Both the position numbers and the translations under genes were made by a program. A stretch of DNA of 40,132 nt, taken from the NCBI GenBank assembly GCA_947166655.1, contig CAMVFC010000015.1, forward strand, positions 1-40,132, read 5' to 3'. Of the stretch, positions 15,541 to 24,820 are shown piece by piece. Every line of letters starts with the position of its first letter. The stretch's first letter is position 1. The notes below the pieces were generated by a model. It did no database searches. It was given only the letters and a program-made list of their open reading frames with translations, and was not told the origin of the DNA. Source of the DNA: an uncultured Prevotellaceae bacterium. GTDB lineage: Bacteria; Bacteroidota; Bacteroidia; Bacteroidales; Bacteroidaceae.

Positions 15541-16288
15541 TAAAGGGGTCGGCATCGGCCATCACAGGGAATTTCTCATCATAGTGTATCAAGAAATCAA
15601 GGTCGATAACAGCAGAAGCTGCCCATTCTGTCTTATCCGGGCATTCCACCATCGTCTCCCCATAAGGATGTATGATAGCTGAGCGACCATAGTATTCACA
15701 TTTTTGGTCCGTACCGATTCTGTTGACAGCAGCAACATAACATTGGTTTTCAATGGCACGCGCACGAATCAGTGTCCGCCAGGCAGTGTCGCGACTTATC
15801 GGGAAGTTGGCACTATAGAGAATGCAATCATAGTCTCCACGACTGCGCGCCCATAGCGGATAGCGCAAGTCATAGCATACTTGAAGGAGGAATCGGACGC
15901 CACGCCACTTCACGATTACGCGCTGATGTCCTGGCGTATAACGGTCGGCTTCGCCACCATAAGCAAAGAGATGACGTTTGTCGTAGACCGTGACATGGCC
16001 GTCCGGCTTGACAAAATGAAGACGATTATAGAATTGTCCACCTGCCTCAGTGGCTATGCTTCCGACGACTGCTGCGTCCAGCGCAGCAGCCTTTCGCTTC
16101 ATCCAGTCAAGTATAGTAGGCTGGGCGTCTACGATATCTAAAGGGAAATTGTTAAGACCCGTCGCAAACATTTCTGGCAGTAACAACAGGTCGGTTGTGG
16201 GAAGTGTGTTTGTGAGAATATCCAGATGTGCCAGATTTTCGTCTGGACGACACCACTGGATGTCGTGTTGTAGGATGGTGACTTTCAT
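15488..16288 (-). CDS. nitrilase-superfamily omega-amidase-like hydrolase
   Basis: The 266-residue protein starts at ATG 16288 (MKVTILQHDIQW); a longer frame to 16333 overlaps the promoter. It has the Glu-Lys-Cys triad of the carbon-nitrogen hydrolases: Glu39 (LLLPEMF), Lys104 (YDKRHLF) and Cys138 (LQVCYDLRYP). The sequence fits the YafV/omega-amidase branch, which hydrolyses alpha-ketoglutaramate and alpha-ketosuccinamate as a metabolite-repair step. The last about 17 residues (after DADPFI) are read through the opposing 51-codon gene and go past the usual family end. Confidence 0.88.
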   Translation of the reverse strand: MKVTILQHDIQWCRPDENLAHLDILTNTLPTTDLLLLPEMFATGLNNFPLDIVDAQPTILDWMKRKAAALDAAVVGSIATEAGGQFYNRLHFVKPDGHVTVYDKRHLFAYGGEADRYTPGHQRVIVKWRGVRFLLQVCYDLRYPLWARSRGDYDCILYSANFPISRDTAWRTLIRARAIENQCYVAAVNRIGTDQKCEYYGRSAIIHPYGETMVECPDKTEWAASAVIDLDFLIHYDEKFPVMADADPFIIAPRATTQGLSPHEPQ

Positions 16289-16319
16289 AATGTTGCCACA
16301 AAGTAATCGAATTCGGGCG

Positions 16320-16327
16320 CAAAGGTA
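16320..16327 (-). promoter_or_regulatory. Bacteroidetes -7 box (TACCTTTG) of the nitrilase gene
   Basis: The minus strand reads TACCTTTG 32 nt before the ATG at 16288. It rules out the start at 16333. The remainder of the 234-nt gap to 16522 shows nothing I can name. Confidence 0.65.
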
Positions 16328-16522
16328 ATACAAAAATTTTAATTGGCATCCGCAAAACCAGATTATTTTATTTTCCTAGTATGCGATGAGAGACATGATC
16401 TTCTCCTTCCGAGGTCCGTCTCATCAGTGTCTCCTATGATTTTGAGCAACGTGTCAATTATGTTGGAGTTCCTGAAAATCAATCAGAGAACAGGGCTTGT
16501 ACCAATAACATTCATCCAAGTC

Positions 16523-18787
16523 TCAATAAGCGATTTGTGATAAATTCAAATACTTCTCGCAAAGCTCTCGGACGAGGGCAACGGCATCACCTTCCGGCGC
16601 TGCACTAAAGGTACCATAGGAATAGGGAACGCCCTGAGGGATATAGGCGCTGATAGTCCCCGATGCTCCATGAACGAAAGGCCATTCAAAATCGGCAAAC
16701 CAGTCCTGCCCGGCGCCATTGCCCTGAAAGAACGCCCGCCAGCGAGGATAGTAGTAGGACGAGAGCAACCCCTGCCACTCGCGATTGGCATAATCGTGCA
16801 GCCCTCCCTGCTCACACTGGGCACGATCGCCCCATGTAGTGAGCAACATCCGGGCATTCCGTTCATATAAATCTTTCTGCCGGGCATTTTTCCCCAGCCT
16901 GCGTGCGGCCTCTGTCCAGCGTCCTAAGCGGAACTCACGGCGTGTGCCAAGCAAGCGATCCTGATCGAGGATAAGTCCGAGGAAACGTTCAGACAATTTT
17001 CCATCTTGTACGACCGCCGACGCACGAATCTCGTCGAGCAGTTGCTTGCCGTAGTCAGCCAATGCCTGGCGGCAGAGATCCACGAGATCATAGCAGAAGT
17101 TGTTCCAGCTGCAAGCACTACCCTGCTGAAGGCGAGAATTGCTCTCCATCACATCGCAGGCAGAAAGCATCTGGGCCAGTGCAGCACGCACCTCTGACGC
17201 ATCCCAATACCATGTCGATGCGGCCCAGCTGCTGACGGTTCCGGCCACGACCGACGGACGCATTAAAAAGACACTCTCTGTCGTTCCTTGCTGTCGGTCA
17301 TTCGGACAATTATAAATTTCAGCACCAAGACGAGTCCACGCCGAGAGCAAAGCACCATAAGCTTCATCCTTCGGGCTCAAGCCATACCGCATTTTTACGT
17401 AATCAGCCAGCCACGTGTCACGCGTGTAATCCGTCGTTGTCCAAGGAAGGGCATAGAGCAGGTCGTAAAGCATGGGATTATTCTCTATGCCTTCGGGCAG
17501 CGCACCGATTCCCACAAGCCGGTTTTCCGACTTACCATTACGCGCAGCATAGAAGCAATTAATGAGACGATCCAAGCGGCCAAAGAGCCCGACATTACCA
17601 CCGAAATTCGATACTTGCCCCCACACCCAGTCGTGTGCCTCGCCCTGCGCCGTCGTATGGTGTCCGCCGCAAACCGTATCGGCATTGTTATCGCCATGGA
17701 GATCCAAGATGATGAGGCGTCCACGCGGGAGCGTATGCGTCAACAGCGGCTTAGGATTATCCTGCCAGTGCTGGGCCACCCATACGGCTTCGCTGTCAAA
17801 GGCTGTAAGTGCCTCCCACATGGCAGCCACAGAAGCGCGCGCGTTAGTGACGCCGGCAGGCACGTTTCCTTCATGGAACGGATCGATGGCATAGAAATGT
17901 GTAGGGCAGAGTCGTCCATATAGTCTGTTGAAGGCTGCATAGTAACGAGCAGCGAACTCCTTCAGGCGCTTGGTATTATTGACAAAGGCCGGACGAGTAA
18001 AGGAACACCAGAGGCCTCCGTCTACGATGTCTGCAGATGTCCATGCAGCCACCTCTCCGGCATCGGCACGTGCAAGGAAGTCACGGGGAATCATCCCCAC
18101 ATAGCCAGGCACGACAGGTGTCATCCCGAACTCGCCCATTCTGCGGAAGATGCGACGGGCCAATCGCTCTTGCTGCGCATACCACTGTCTCGGTTGCGGT
18201 CCGCCCCAAGCTGTCAGGTTGTTCATAAAGAACCAGCCATAGTAGGCGCTGCCACATACGAACGAGTTAACATCGTCGAGCGAGGCATAGCCATACTCCT
18301 CCAAGACGCGACGCCAGACACATTCCATTCCCGTGATGACCAATGGCATATTTATCCCATGCAGTGCCATCCAATCGAGTTCCTGCTGCCACCGTTGCCA
18401 ATCCCAGAAGGCCATGGAGTAGCTATATGTACAGAAATTCAGATAATAGCGCAGGGGGACACTGGCCGTATGCGTCTCTGCAGGGCAAGCAGGCAGAGTA
18501 GCCGGCAATGTGGCCGTCGGTGCGTTCCAAGAGATGTCTATGCCTGCATAGTGCTGCAGATACCAGTTGATGCCTGTAGCAATCGCTATATAATCGGAGC
18601 CCCGGACGTTGACATACTGTCCGTCGCAGGAAAAGGTAAACTGCCCCGTAGGACGTTCATCGAGCGTCCACACGAACTTTTCAGCATCGCCCTTGGAAGG
18701 GAGGATGCGGTGCAACAAGCCAGCAATGGGGTCAGCCTTCGCCACAAGAGAAAAGACGAACAGCGAAAGGAAGAGGTAATATCTCAT
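16523..18787 (-). CDS. secreted alpha-N-acetylglucosaminidase, GH89
   Basis: The 754-residue protein removes terminal alpha-linked GlcNAc, as human NAGLU does from heparan sulfate and clostridial GH89 from mucin. It has a signal peptide (about 1-18, SLVAKA), an N-terminal domain with YIAIATGINWYLQHY, then the (beta/alpha)8 core with WMALHGINMPLVITGMECVW. Catalytic Glu306 lies in DPFHEGN and Glu432 in LPEGIENNPM, both as in GH89. A C-terminal all-helical domain ends at about 754. The length is normal for NAGLU. It is 42 nt downstream of the adaptor gene of the export operon and may be the last gene of that transcript. Confidence 0.93.
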   Translation of the reverse strand: MRYYLFLSLFVFSLVAKADPIAGLLHRILPSKGDAEKFVWTLDERPTGQFTFSCDGQYVNVRGSDYIAIATGINWYLQHYAGIDISWNAPTATLPATLPACPAETHTASVPLRYYLNFCTYSYSMAFWDWQRWQQELDWMALHGINMPLVITGMECVWRRVLEEYGYASLDDVNSFVCGSAYYGWFFMNNLTAWGGPQPRQWYAQQERLARRIFRRMGEFGMTPVVPGYVGMIPRDFLARADAGEVAAWTSADIVDGGLWCSFTRPAFVNNTKRLKEFAARYYAAFNRLYGRLCPTHFYAIDPFHEGNVPAGVTNARASVAAMWEALTAFDSEAVWVAQHWQDNPKPLLTHTLPRGRLIILDLHGDNNADTVCGGHHTTAQGEAHDWVWGQVSNFGGNVGLFGRLDRLINCFYAARNGKSENRLVGIGALPEGIENNPMLYDLLYALPWTTTDYTRDTWLADYVKMRYGLSPKDEAYGALLSAWTRLGAEIYNCPNDRQQGTTESVFLMRPSVVAGTVSSWAASTWYWDASEVRAALAQMLSACDVMESNSRLQQGSACSWNNFCYDLVDLCRQALADYGKQLLDEIRASAVVQDGKLSERFLGLILDQDRLLGTRREFRLGRWTEAARRLGKNARQKDLYERNARMLLTTWGDRAQCEQGGLHDYANREWQGLLSSYYYPRWRAFFQGNGAGQDWFADFEWPFVHGASGTISAYIPQGVPYSYGTFSAAPEGDAVALVRELCEKYLNLSQIAY

Positions 18788-18829
18788 TATTCATCATTCA
18801 TTTTTATATTACCACGCATGTGGGGCACA

Positions 18830-19960
18830 TTACTTTCCGGCATCGTCCACAAGCAGACTGCCACGCACTTTGTCAGAGGCCTTCAGTCCTGAACGAATTT
18901 CAATATTGATGCCATCAGAAAGACCTGTCTGAACGGAAGTGCGGGTGTAGGTCGGCTGTTTGTCCGTCCCTCCCACCAAATAGACAAAAGCGCTATCGCC
19001 GCTAAACTCTATCGCCGCCTCGGGGATGGCAAGGACCTGGTGGGCTCCCTGTAGGACAATCTGCGCCGTGGCGCTGTAGCCGCTTCGTATGAGCGGCGCC
19101 TTTCCGTCAGGACTTGCCGTAGGTACAGTGACAGCAGCCTTAATCTCAAACTGATTGGCACCGCCTGTGGTAGCTGCAGCTTTCGGACTGATGTACTCCA
19201 GTGCCGCAGGGAAGCGCAGGTCTTGCAGAGCGCCAATTGTGATCTGCATGGGCATACCTACAGACAGACGGCCCACTTCCGTCTCATCAATATTACCACG
19301 GAAGATGAGGTCGCTCATGTCGGCCACAGAGGCGATGGTCGTACCGTCGTTGAACGTATTGCTGAGGATAACAGAGTTACCCACCTTCACAGGGATGTCA
19401 AGGATGATGCCGCTGATGGTGCTGCGCACCAAGGTATTGCTGCTACTGGCTTTGTTGGACGAGACTCCGTCACGCGTCAGCTCGAGCTGCTCTTGGGCTA
19501 TACTGGCTTCTTCGCGGGCCTGATTGTAGGCTTGCAGCACTTTCTCGTAGTCGTTGGCTGAGATAAGACCTTTATCATAAAGAGTCTTTTGACGCTCGTA
19601 ATCTACCTTGGCCTGCCGGAGGTTTAGTTGTGACAGGCGTACACGACTCTCCGCGCTGGCCAGCTGATTCATGTCGGGAATTACCTTCAACTTAGCGATG
19701 ACCTCGCCGACCTCCACGCGCTGACCTGCCTCTTTCAGCAGTTCTGTGATGATTCCGCTGATTTGCGGTTTCACGGCGACCTCGTCGCGCGGCTCTATTT
19801 TGCCCGTCACTATGGTCGTTTTCTCCAAGTCCATGACCTTTGGTTCCAACGTTTCATAACGCTCTGGCCGAGGACGTGAGTTCAAATAGAGGAAAACGAA
19901 AGTGCCGAGAAAGAGCAGCACCACCAAAGCGATGACAAAAATGCGAACAAACTTTTTCAT
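18830..19960 (-). CDS. MacA-like periplasmic adaptor (HlyD family)
   Basis: The 376-residue protein has an N-terminal membrane anchor (about 4-27, VRIFVIALVVLLFLGTFVFLY), a lipoyl-like domain (about 60-95 and 180-205, VAVKPQISGIITELLKEAGQ), an alpha-hairpin coiled coil (about 100-170, with DYERQKTLYDKGLISANDYE), a beta-barrel (about 215-300) and a membrane-proximal end. It links the inner-membrane ABC pump to an outer-membrane channel. It lies 52 nt after the second permease gene in a spacer of heptamer-like repeats. The substrate is unknown. Confidence 0.88.
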   Translation of the reverse strand: MKKFVRIFVIALVVLLFLGTFVFLYLNSRPRPERYETLEPKVMDLEKTTIVTGKIEPRDEVAVKPQISGIITELLKEAGQRVEVGEVIAKLKVIPDMNQLASAESRVRLSQLNLRQAKVDYERQKTLYDKGLISANDYEKVLQAYNQAREEASIAQEQLELTRDGVSSNKASSSNTLVRSTISGIILDIPVKVGNSVILSNTFNDGTTIASVADMSDLIFRGNIDETEVGRLSVGMPMQITIGALQDLRFPAALEYISPKAAATTGGANQFEIKAAVTVPTASPDGKAPLIRSGYSATAQIVLQGAHQVLAIPEAAIEFSGDSAFVYLVGGTDKQPTYTRTSVQTGLSDGINIEIRSGLKASDKVRGSLLVDDAGK

Positions 19961-20012
19961 TGGAGATTATTCATTTTTCATTATTTATTATTCTTGTTTC
20001 ATTCCTCATACT
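19961..20012 (-). repeat. heptamer-like repeat spacer before the adaptor gene
   Basis: On the minus strand the spacer reads in 7-nt steps: GAGGAAT, GAAACAA, GAATAAT, AAATGAA, AAATGAA. The same GAGGAATGAA wording occurs at 32988 and related heptamers at 33054-33137 and just before the GH89 start (18788-18815). Each block sits directly upstream of a start codon. Confidence 0.5.
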
Positions 20013-21344
20013 TCATTCCTCCCGCATCGCATCCACGGGCTTGATGGCCATCGCTCTTGCTGCCGGAGCCAAGCCCGCCAACACGCCTAACAAGGCCAGC
20101 AAGGCTGCGGCACCAACGGCCGTCCAGAAACTGACTTGGAAGTGAGACTGCACGATGCCGTCCTCCGTGAAACTGAGTTCCAACATCTGCAAGATCAGGA
20201 CGGCAAAGACGATACCGCTTATGCCTGCCACGGAGGTGAGCAGGATACTCTCAGAAAGAATTTGCTGAAGGATGACTCGTGGCGTAGCCCCTATGGCTCG
20301 GCGGATGCCTATCTCCGTGGTGCGTTCTTTGACCGTTACCATCATAATGTTTGAGACACCGATAGCTCCTGCCAACAGCGTACCAATACCCACAAGCCAG
20401 ATGAGCAAATCGACGCCAGAGAAGAGGTTGTCCATCAAGCCAAACAGGACTTCGGTATTGAAGACCATAACGGCTTTCTCATCGGTCGGATCAATATCGT
20501 GAGCACGCGCCACCACTTCACGGATTCGAGGTGTGATGTCGCTGACAACAGTCCCACGGCGGGCCGTGATGGCTATAAGGTCAATGGACTCACCCATATT
20601 GAAGGCCCGCTGCATCAGCGAAAGGGGAATGACCACTGCTTCGTCTGCCGAACCGTTAATACTCATGTTGCCTCCGGCATAGTTCACACCGACAACAGAA
20701 TAGTAGACAGAGTCCAGGCGAATAAACTGCCCGCAGGGATCACCGCCATGCGGGAAAAGGGTCTTATAGACACGCTTTCCCAAAACGCACACCTTACGTT
20801 GCTGCACGACGTCCATCTCATTGAGGAAACGCCCATAGTACATCGTAGGAGCCTCGACACGCACATATTCCGGCAACTGACCTTTTACGCTACAGTTGTA
20901 TCTGTGTTCACCGCAGACGGCCTGCACGCCCCACTTGGAGGCTATAGGCGATATCACATCCAGCTGCGGCACCTGGGCGCGAAGACGCTCCACATCATTG
21001 GTAGTGAGGCTCCAGAAGCGTCCTTTGCGAAAGCCATGGTAGGGCTTCGTCGTCGGCTGCTCCCATATCATTGCGGCATTGGTGGCAAAGCCCTCGAAAT
21101 TATTCGACAGCATTTCTTTCAGACCTGCACCGCCTCCCAGCAGGCCCACCAGCATAAACACGCCCCAGAAAACGCCAAAACCAGTCAAGAAGGAACGCGT
21201 CCTGTTGCGTTGTATAACAGAGAGAACTTCAGAAGAGAACAGACTGTTAGCCCATCTCCAGATGATTCCTGTACCCGTTCCTCCCGGGGGACGGGAAGAA
21301 CCGACCTGATGCAACTGTCTATCCTTCTCCATTTTTGAAGTCAT
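20013..21344 (-). CDS. MacB-like ABC transporter permease (second)
   Basis: The 443-residue permease has the MacB/FtsX plan. One membrane helix follows the N-terminal tail (about 50-75, SFLTGFGVFWGVFMLVGLLGG). A large periplasmic domain fills about 80-310, and three helices fill about 315-440. The cytoplasmic coupling loop TVKERTTEIGIRRAIGATP is well kept. It has no ATPase domain of its own; the ATPase is encoded by the first gene of the operon. The N-terminal 40 residues are unusually polar (GSSRPPGGTGTG). The next gene downstream is the adaptor. Confidence 0.88.
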   Translation of the reverse strand: MTSKMEKDRQLHQVGSSRPPGGTGTGIIWRWANSLFSSEVLSVIQRNRTRSFLTGFGVFWGVFMLVGLLGGGAGLKEMLSNNFEGFATNAAMIWEQPTTKPYHGFRKGRFWSLTTNDVERLRAQVPQLDVISPIASKWGVQAVCGEHRYNCSVKGQLPEYVRVEAPTMYYGRFLNEMDVVQQRKVCVLGKRVYKTLFPHGGDPCGQFIRLDSVYYSVVGVNYAGGNMSINGSADEAVVIPLSLMQRAFNMGESIDLIAITARRGTVVSDITPRIREVVARAHDIDPTDEKAVMVFNTEVLFGLMDNLFSGVDLLIWLVGIGTLLAGAIGVSNIMMVTVKERTTEIGIRRAIGATPRVILQQILSESILLTSVAGISGIVFAVLILQMLELSFTEDGIVQSHFQVSFWTAVGAAALLALLGVLAGLAPAARAMAIKPVDAMREE

Positions 21345-21393
21345 TTCCTTGTCTTTCTCTTTTTTTACGTTTATACTTTCTTCTCTTTCGCCT

Positions 21394-22641
21394 TCATTTC
21401 AACGCCTCCACGGGCCTCACTCTCGCAGCTTTCAAAGCAGGCATCAGGCCAGCTATCGTCCCCGCGACAACGAGAACTGCCGTTACACCGACACAGGTGC
21501 CGAGGCTGACCGTAGGGTCAACGAAGACTGTGGTGGTAAAGAGTCCAGTCTCGATGGGTTTTGAGCCAAGCGTAGCATCCATATAAAGATTAGCAGCAAT
21601 GCCGAGGAGCATACCCACGTAGCCGAACAGCCCTGTAATGACGACGCTCTCTGTAATGATGATACGAAGAATGCTGGAAGGCGATGCACCGATAGCCTTA
21701 CGTATGCCAAATTCGCGCGTTCGCTCCCGCACCGTTATAAGCATAATGTTGGAGACGCCCACGATGCCACTCAGCAGCGTGAACAAGCCGATTATCCAAA
21801 GGGCCGTCTGGAGGATTCCGATTCCCTTTTGCATTTGCATGGCTTGTGTGAAGCGGTTCCATATCCAGATGGCATCCTCATCGTCAGGAGCTGCACGATG
21901 CTGGCGGTTGATTGTTGCACGATAGCGTTGTTCAAACGCTGCATTATCTGCTTCGGTGGCCAGGCCATGAAAGGTGAAAGCGATTCGCTCGACGTGATTT
22001 CCCTGATTGTAAATCGTCTGCATGGTGGTGAAGGGGACATCGACATCCGAGCTCATTCGGCTCTTGTCTTCCTGCTCTATACCCACGACCGTGAAAGCCA
22101 GGTCCCCGACTTTAACGACCTTCCCCAGCAGCGAGCGAGGATTGTGCGGCAACAGTTCCCTCGCCTGGTTCTCTGGAATAACAAGCACCTTACGGCGGTC
22201 ACGCAGGTCGATGTCGTTAATAAAGCGTCCTGCTGCCAGTTTCTTCTTATTGATTTCTGCATCGATAGGATAGACGCCACGCAGCTGACTACTGACATAG
22301 TTCTCGCCCAATGTGATGTCGGAACTGGCATAAAGTAAAGCGCCAGCCTTGTCCACATTCTGCCGGAAACGCGTCTGTGTAGTAACGAGGTCGTTGTCAT
22401 CCAGCTGAACATTACGTCCTTCCTTCAGACCGTCGTAGGGCTTAGACGTCACCCCTCCAAAGATCATCATAGAGTTGTCCACCCACTGCCCGCTGTTCTG
22501 CTGCTGGGCATTAATGAGTCCATTGCCGGCCCCCAGCAGCACCACCAGCATGAAGATGCCCCACGCCACGGCAAAACCCGTCAGCGAGGTGCGCAACTTA
22601 TTGCGGCGTGCTGTTTGCCAGATTTCATTCAATAACTCCAT
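21394..22641 (-). CDS. MacB-like ABC transporter permease (first)
   Basis: The 415-residue permease starts at ATG 22641 (MELLNEIWQTARRNKLR), 17 nt inside the end of the ATPase gene. A longer frame to 22677 is less likely. It has one N-terminal helix (about 20-40, GFAVAWGIFMLVVLLGAG), a periplasmic MacB-type domain, and three C-terminal helices with the conserved VRERTREFGIRKAIGASP loop. It is a paralogue of the next gene, so the pump probably forms a heterodimer with the separate ATPase. Confidence 0.88.
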   Translation of the reverse strand: MELLNEIWQTARRNKLRTSLTGFAVAWGIFMLVVLLGAGNGLINAQQQNSGQWVDNSMMIFGGVTSKPYDGLKEGRNVQLDDNDLVTTQTRFRQNVDKAGALLYASSDITLGENYVSSQLRGVYPIDAEINKKKLAAGRFINDIDLRDRRKVLVIPENQARELLPHNPRSLLGKVVKVGDLAFTVVGIEQEDKSRMSSDVDVPFTTMQTIYNQGNHVERIAFTFHGLATEADNAAFEQRYRATINRQHRAAPDDEDAIWIWNRFTQAMQMQKGIGILQTALWIIGLFTLLSGIVGVSNIMLITVRERTREFGIRKAIGASPSSILRIIITESVVITGLFGYVGMLLGIAANLYMDATLGSKPIETGLFTTTVFVDPTVSLGTCVGVTAVLVVAGTIAGLMPALKAARVRPVEALK

Positions 22642-23284
22642 CCTTGATACGAATGATACGGTCGGTCTGGGCTGCAACGCCCGGATCGTGGGTGACTATA
22701 ATCATGGTGATGCCCTCTTCGTGGTTCAGGCGCTTCAGCAGTTCCATGACCTCCACGCCCGTCTTCGAATCCAGCGCACCCGTAGGCTCGTCTGCCAGAA
22801 TAATCTGCGGTCGAGTAACCAGTGCGCGAGCGATGGCTACACGCTGACGCTGACCGCCCGACATCTCATTAGGATAGTGATTAGCCCAGTCGGTAAGCCC
22901 CATTTTTGCCAACTCATCCATTGCCATCTGATAACGCCGGCGACGACTGACGCCCTGATAGAACAGCGGTAATTCCACGTTCTCAACGGCCGTCTTGAAG
23001 CCGATGAGGTTGAACGACTGGAATATAAATCCTATCATCCGGTTGCGGTACTGCGCGGCACGTGTCTCGCTGAGATTCCTGATGAGCGTCCCTGCAAGAT
23101 AATACTCGCCTTCGTCATAGTCATCAAGAATACCCAATATATTTAACAATGTACTCTTACCCGAACCGCTTGCCCCCATGATGCTGACCAGCTCGCCCTC
23201 GGCTATGTCGAGGTCGATGCCTTTCAGGACGTGTAGCGGCTGGGCGCCTGCGTAAGTTTTATGAATGCCTTGGAGGTGAATCAC
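22625..23284 (-). CDS. LolD/MacB-type ABC transporter ATPase
   Basis: The 219-residue ATPase starts at GTG 23284. The Walker A loop is at 37-44 (GASGSGKS), the signature is MSGGQRQRVAIARAL near 140, and Walker B is IILADEPTGALD near 160. These, plus the short length, fit the LolD/MacB subgroup that drives mechanotransmission by FtsX-like permeases. It is the first gene of the export operon and overlaps the first permease gene. The promoter upstream is divergent from that of the radical SAM operon. Confidence 0.93.
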   Translation of the reverse strand: MIHLQGIHKTYAGAQPLHVLKGIDLDIAEGELVSIMGASGSGKSTLLNILGILDDYDEGEYYLAGTLIRNLSETRAAQYRNRMIGFIFQSFNLIGFKTAVENVELPLFYQGVSRRRRYQMAMDELAKMGLTDWANHYPNEMSGGQRQRVAIARALVTRPQIILADEPTGALDSKTGVEVMELLKRLNHEEGITMIIVTHDPGVAAQTDRIIRIKDGVIE

Positions 23285-23346
23285 GCGAAGATGGAAAAAG
23301 ATTATTATCTTGTAAACTTATGTATTGATGGTCTGTTATTCGGGCA

Positions 23347-23354
23347 CAAAGGTA
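23347..23354 (-). promoter_or_regulatory. Bacteroidetes -7 box (TACCTTTG) of the export operon
   Basis: The minus strand reads TACCTTTG 63 nt before the GTG start of the ATPase gene. It is back to back with the promoter at 23451 that reads the other way. Confidence 0.65.
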
Positions 23355-23427
23355 CTACTTCTTTATGACGTGAGACGAAAAAGAAATGTGAAAAGTTGCG
23401 AGAAGAGCGATAAACTTTGTGAAAAGC

Positions 23428-23458
23428 TTGGTACATCTGTGCAAAATAGCTACTTTTG
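23428..23458 (+). promoter_or_regulatory. Bacteroidetes promoter of the lipoprotein/radical SAM operon
   Basis: TTG at 23428-23430 and TACTTTTG at 23451-23458 are 20 nt apart, the usual spacing for the -33 and -7 boxes. The first gene starts 60 nt downstream. Confidence 0.7.
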
Positions 23459-23517
23459 CGCATCAAACACCTCACCTTGTTACCCCTTCGCGGGGCACTT
23501 GCTATCGAAGAGAACGT

Positions 23518-23718
23518 ATGAAAAAAGGCTATTACAAATTGATACAAAGAGGTCTTGTGCTTATGGGATTCGGAGCTACCGCCTACGGCTGTGGACATAC
23601 AGGCTCCAGTCAGTATGAGTGTCTCTACGGCCCTCCACTGGATGAATATCAGGACAGCATCACCTCTTCAGAAGTGGACACCGTGGCGATACAAGTCACC
23701 CCAGACAAAACAGTATGA
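23518..23718 (+). CDS. small lipoprotein of the rSAM/lipoprotein system
   Basis: The 66-residue protein starts at ATG 23518 (MKKGYYKLIQRG), the first start after the promoter. A short signal leads to a likely lipobox Cys25 (TAYGC). The mature part has ECLYGPPLDEY (residues 34-44) and an acidic tail. It overlaps the radical SAM gene by 4 nt (ATGA). Small lipoproteins beside this radical SAM subfamily are known in Bacteroidales as the rSAM/lipoprotein system, where the lipoprotein is the suspected substrate. No modification has been shown that I know of. Confidence 0.78.
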   Translation: MKKGYYKLIQRGLVLMGFGATAYGCGHTGSSQYECLYGPPLDEYQDSITSSEVDTVAIQVTPDKTV

Positions 23719-24782
23719 GCATCCGCAGACGCATTGGACAGGAACTGGCTCTTCAGCTCAGCAGGTGCATCGAGCGCGAGCACCCACTGCGTCAGCTGTT
23801 CTGGGAGTGTACGCTTCGCTGCAATGTCCACTGCCGCCATTGTGGCAGCGACTGCAAGAAGGTAGCTGGTGTGAAGGACATGCCGGGCGAGGACTTCTTG
23901 CGTGTGCTGGACAGCGTAGAGCGGAAGTGCAATCCGCACGAAGTCTTTGTCATCATCACGGGCGGCGAACCGCTGGTACGTGACGATTTGGAAGATGTCT
24001 GCAGGAAAATCTATGACCGCGGCTTTCCCTGGGGGCTGGTGACGAACGGCCTGCTTCTTACCCCCGACCGTTTCCAGCGACTCCGTAAAGCCGGCATGCA
24101 CACGGTGGCACTCAGCCTGGACGGCATGGAGGAGAATCACAACTGGATGCGCGGCCACAAAGATGCGTTCCGCATGGCTTCGCAGGCCATCGACCTGCTC
24201 GTGGCTTCGCCGTTACATTTCGACTGTGTGACGTGCGTCAACCGCCGCAATTACGCGGAGCTGCCTGCCATTCGCGATTTCCTCATTAAGAAAGGGGTAC
24301 AGGAGTGGCGTATCTATACCGTGTTCCCCATGGGACGCGCCAAGAACGACCCCGAGATGCGTCTTTCGGGCGAAGAATTCCGGGGCGTATTTGAGTTCAT
24401 CAAGCAGACACGCCAGGAAGGATTCATCAAGGCATCCTACGGCTGCGAAGGCTATTTAGGAGAATATGAGGCCGAGGTGCGCGACCATTTCTTCCATTGC
24501 CAGGCAGGCATCAGCGTTGGTTCGGTCATGGCCGACGGCGCCATAGCAGCCTGCGCCAGCATCCGAGCCGATTATAATCAAGGGAATATTTACCAAGACG
24601 ATTTCATGGAGGTATGGGAGCACCGCTACCTGCCGCATCGCACGTTCGACTGGCGTCGCACAGGCGACTGCAAAGACTGCCGCCACTGGCGCTACTGCCG
24701 TGGCAATGGCATGCACCTGCGCGGCGACGACGGACAGACAATCCTGTGCCACATGAAACGCCTCAAAGAAACCGAGAAATAA
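23715..24782 (+). CDS. radical SAM/SPASM enzyme of the rSAM/lipoprotein system
   Basis: The 355-residue enzyme has CTLRCNVHCRHC with the 4Fe-4S triad Cys36-x3-Cys40-x2-Cys43, IITGGEPLVRDDL near 78-90 and VTNGLLL near 110. The C-terminal SPASM-type region (about 255-350) is rich in Cys (CQAGISVGS, AACASIRAD, DCKDCRHWRYCRGNG) and should bind further clusters. SPASM enzymes usually modify peptides. The two flanking lipoproteins, both with LYGPP, are the likely substrates. The gene order lipoprotein-rSAM-lipoprotein-dinB looks like one operon from the promoter at 23428. Confidence 0.92.
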   Translation: MSIRRRIGQELALQLSRCIEREHPLRQLFWECTLRCNVHCRHCGSDCKKVAGVKDMPGEDFLRVLDSVERKCNPHEVFVIITGGEPLVRDDLEDVCRKIYDRGFPWGLVTNGLLLTPDRFQRLRKAGMHTVALSLDGMEENHNWMRGHKDAFRMASQAIDLLVASPLHFDCVTCVNRRNYAELPAIRDFLIKKGVQEWRIYTVFPMGRAKNDPEMRLSGEEFRGVFEFIKQTRQEGFIKASYGCEGYLGEYEAEVRDHFFHCQAGISVGSVMADGAIAACASIRADYNQGNIYQDDFMEVWEHRYLPHRTFDWRRTGDCKDCRHWRYCRGNGMHLRGDDGQTILCHMKRLKETEK

Positions 24783-24820
24783 AAAACTGACGAAAATCAT
24801 TCATCCTATATCATCTGGCT

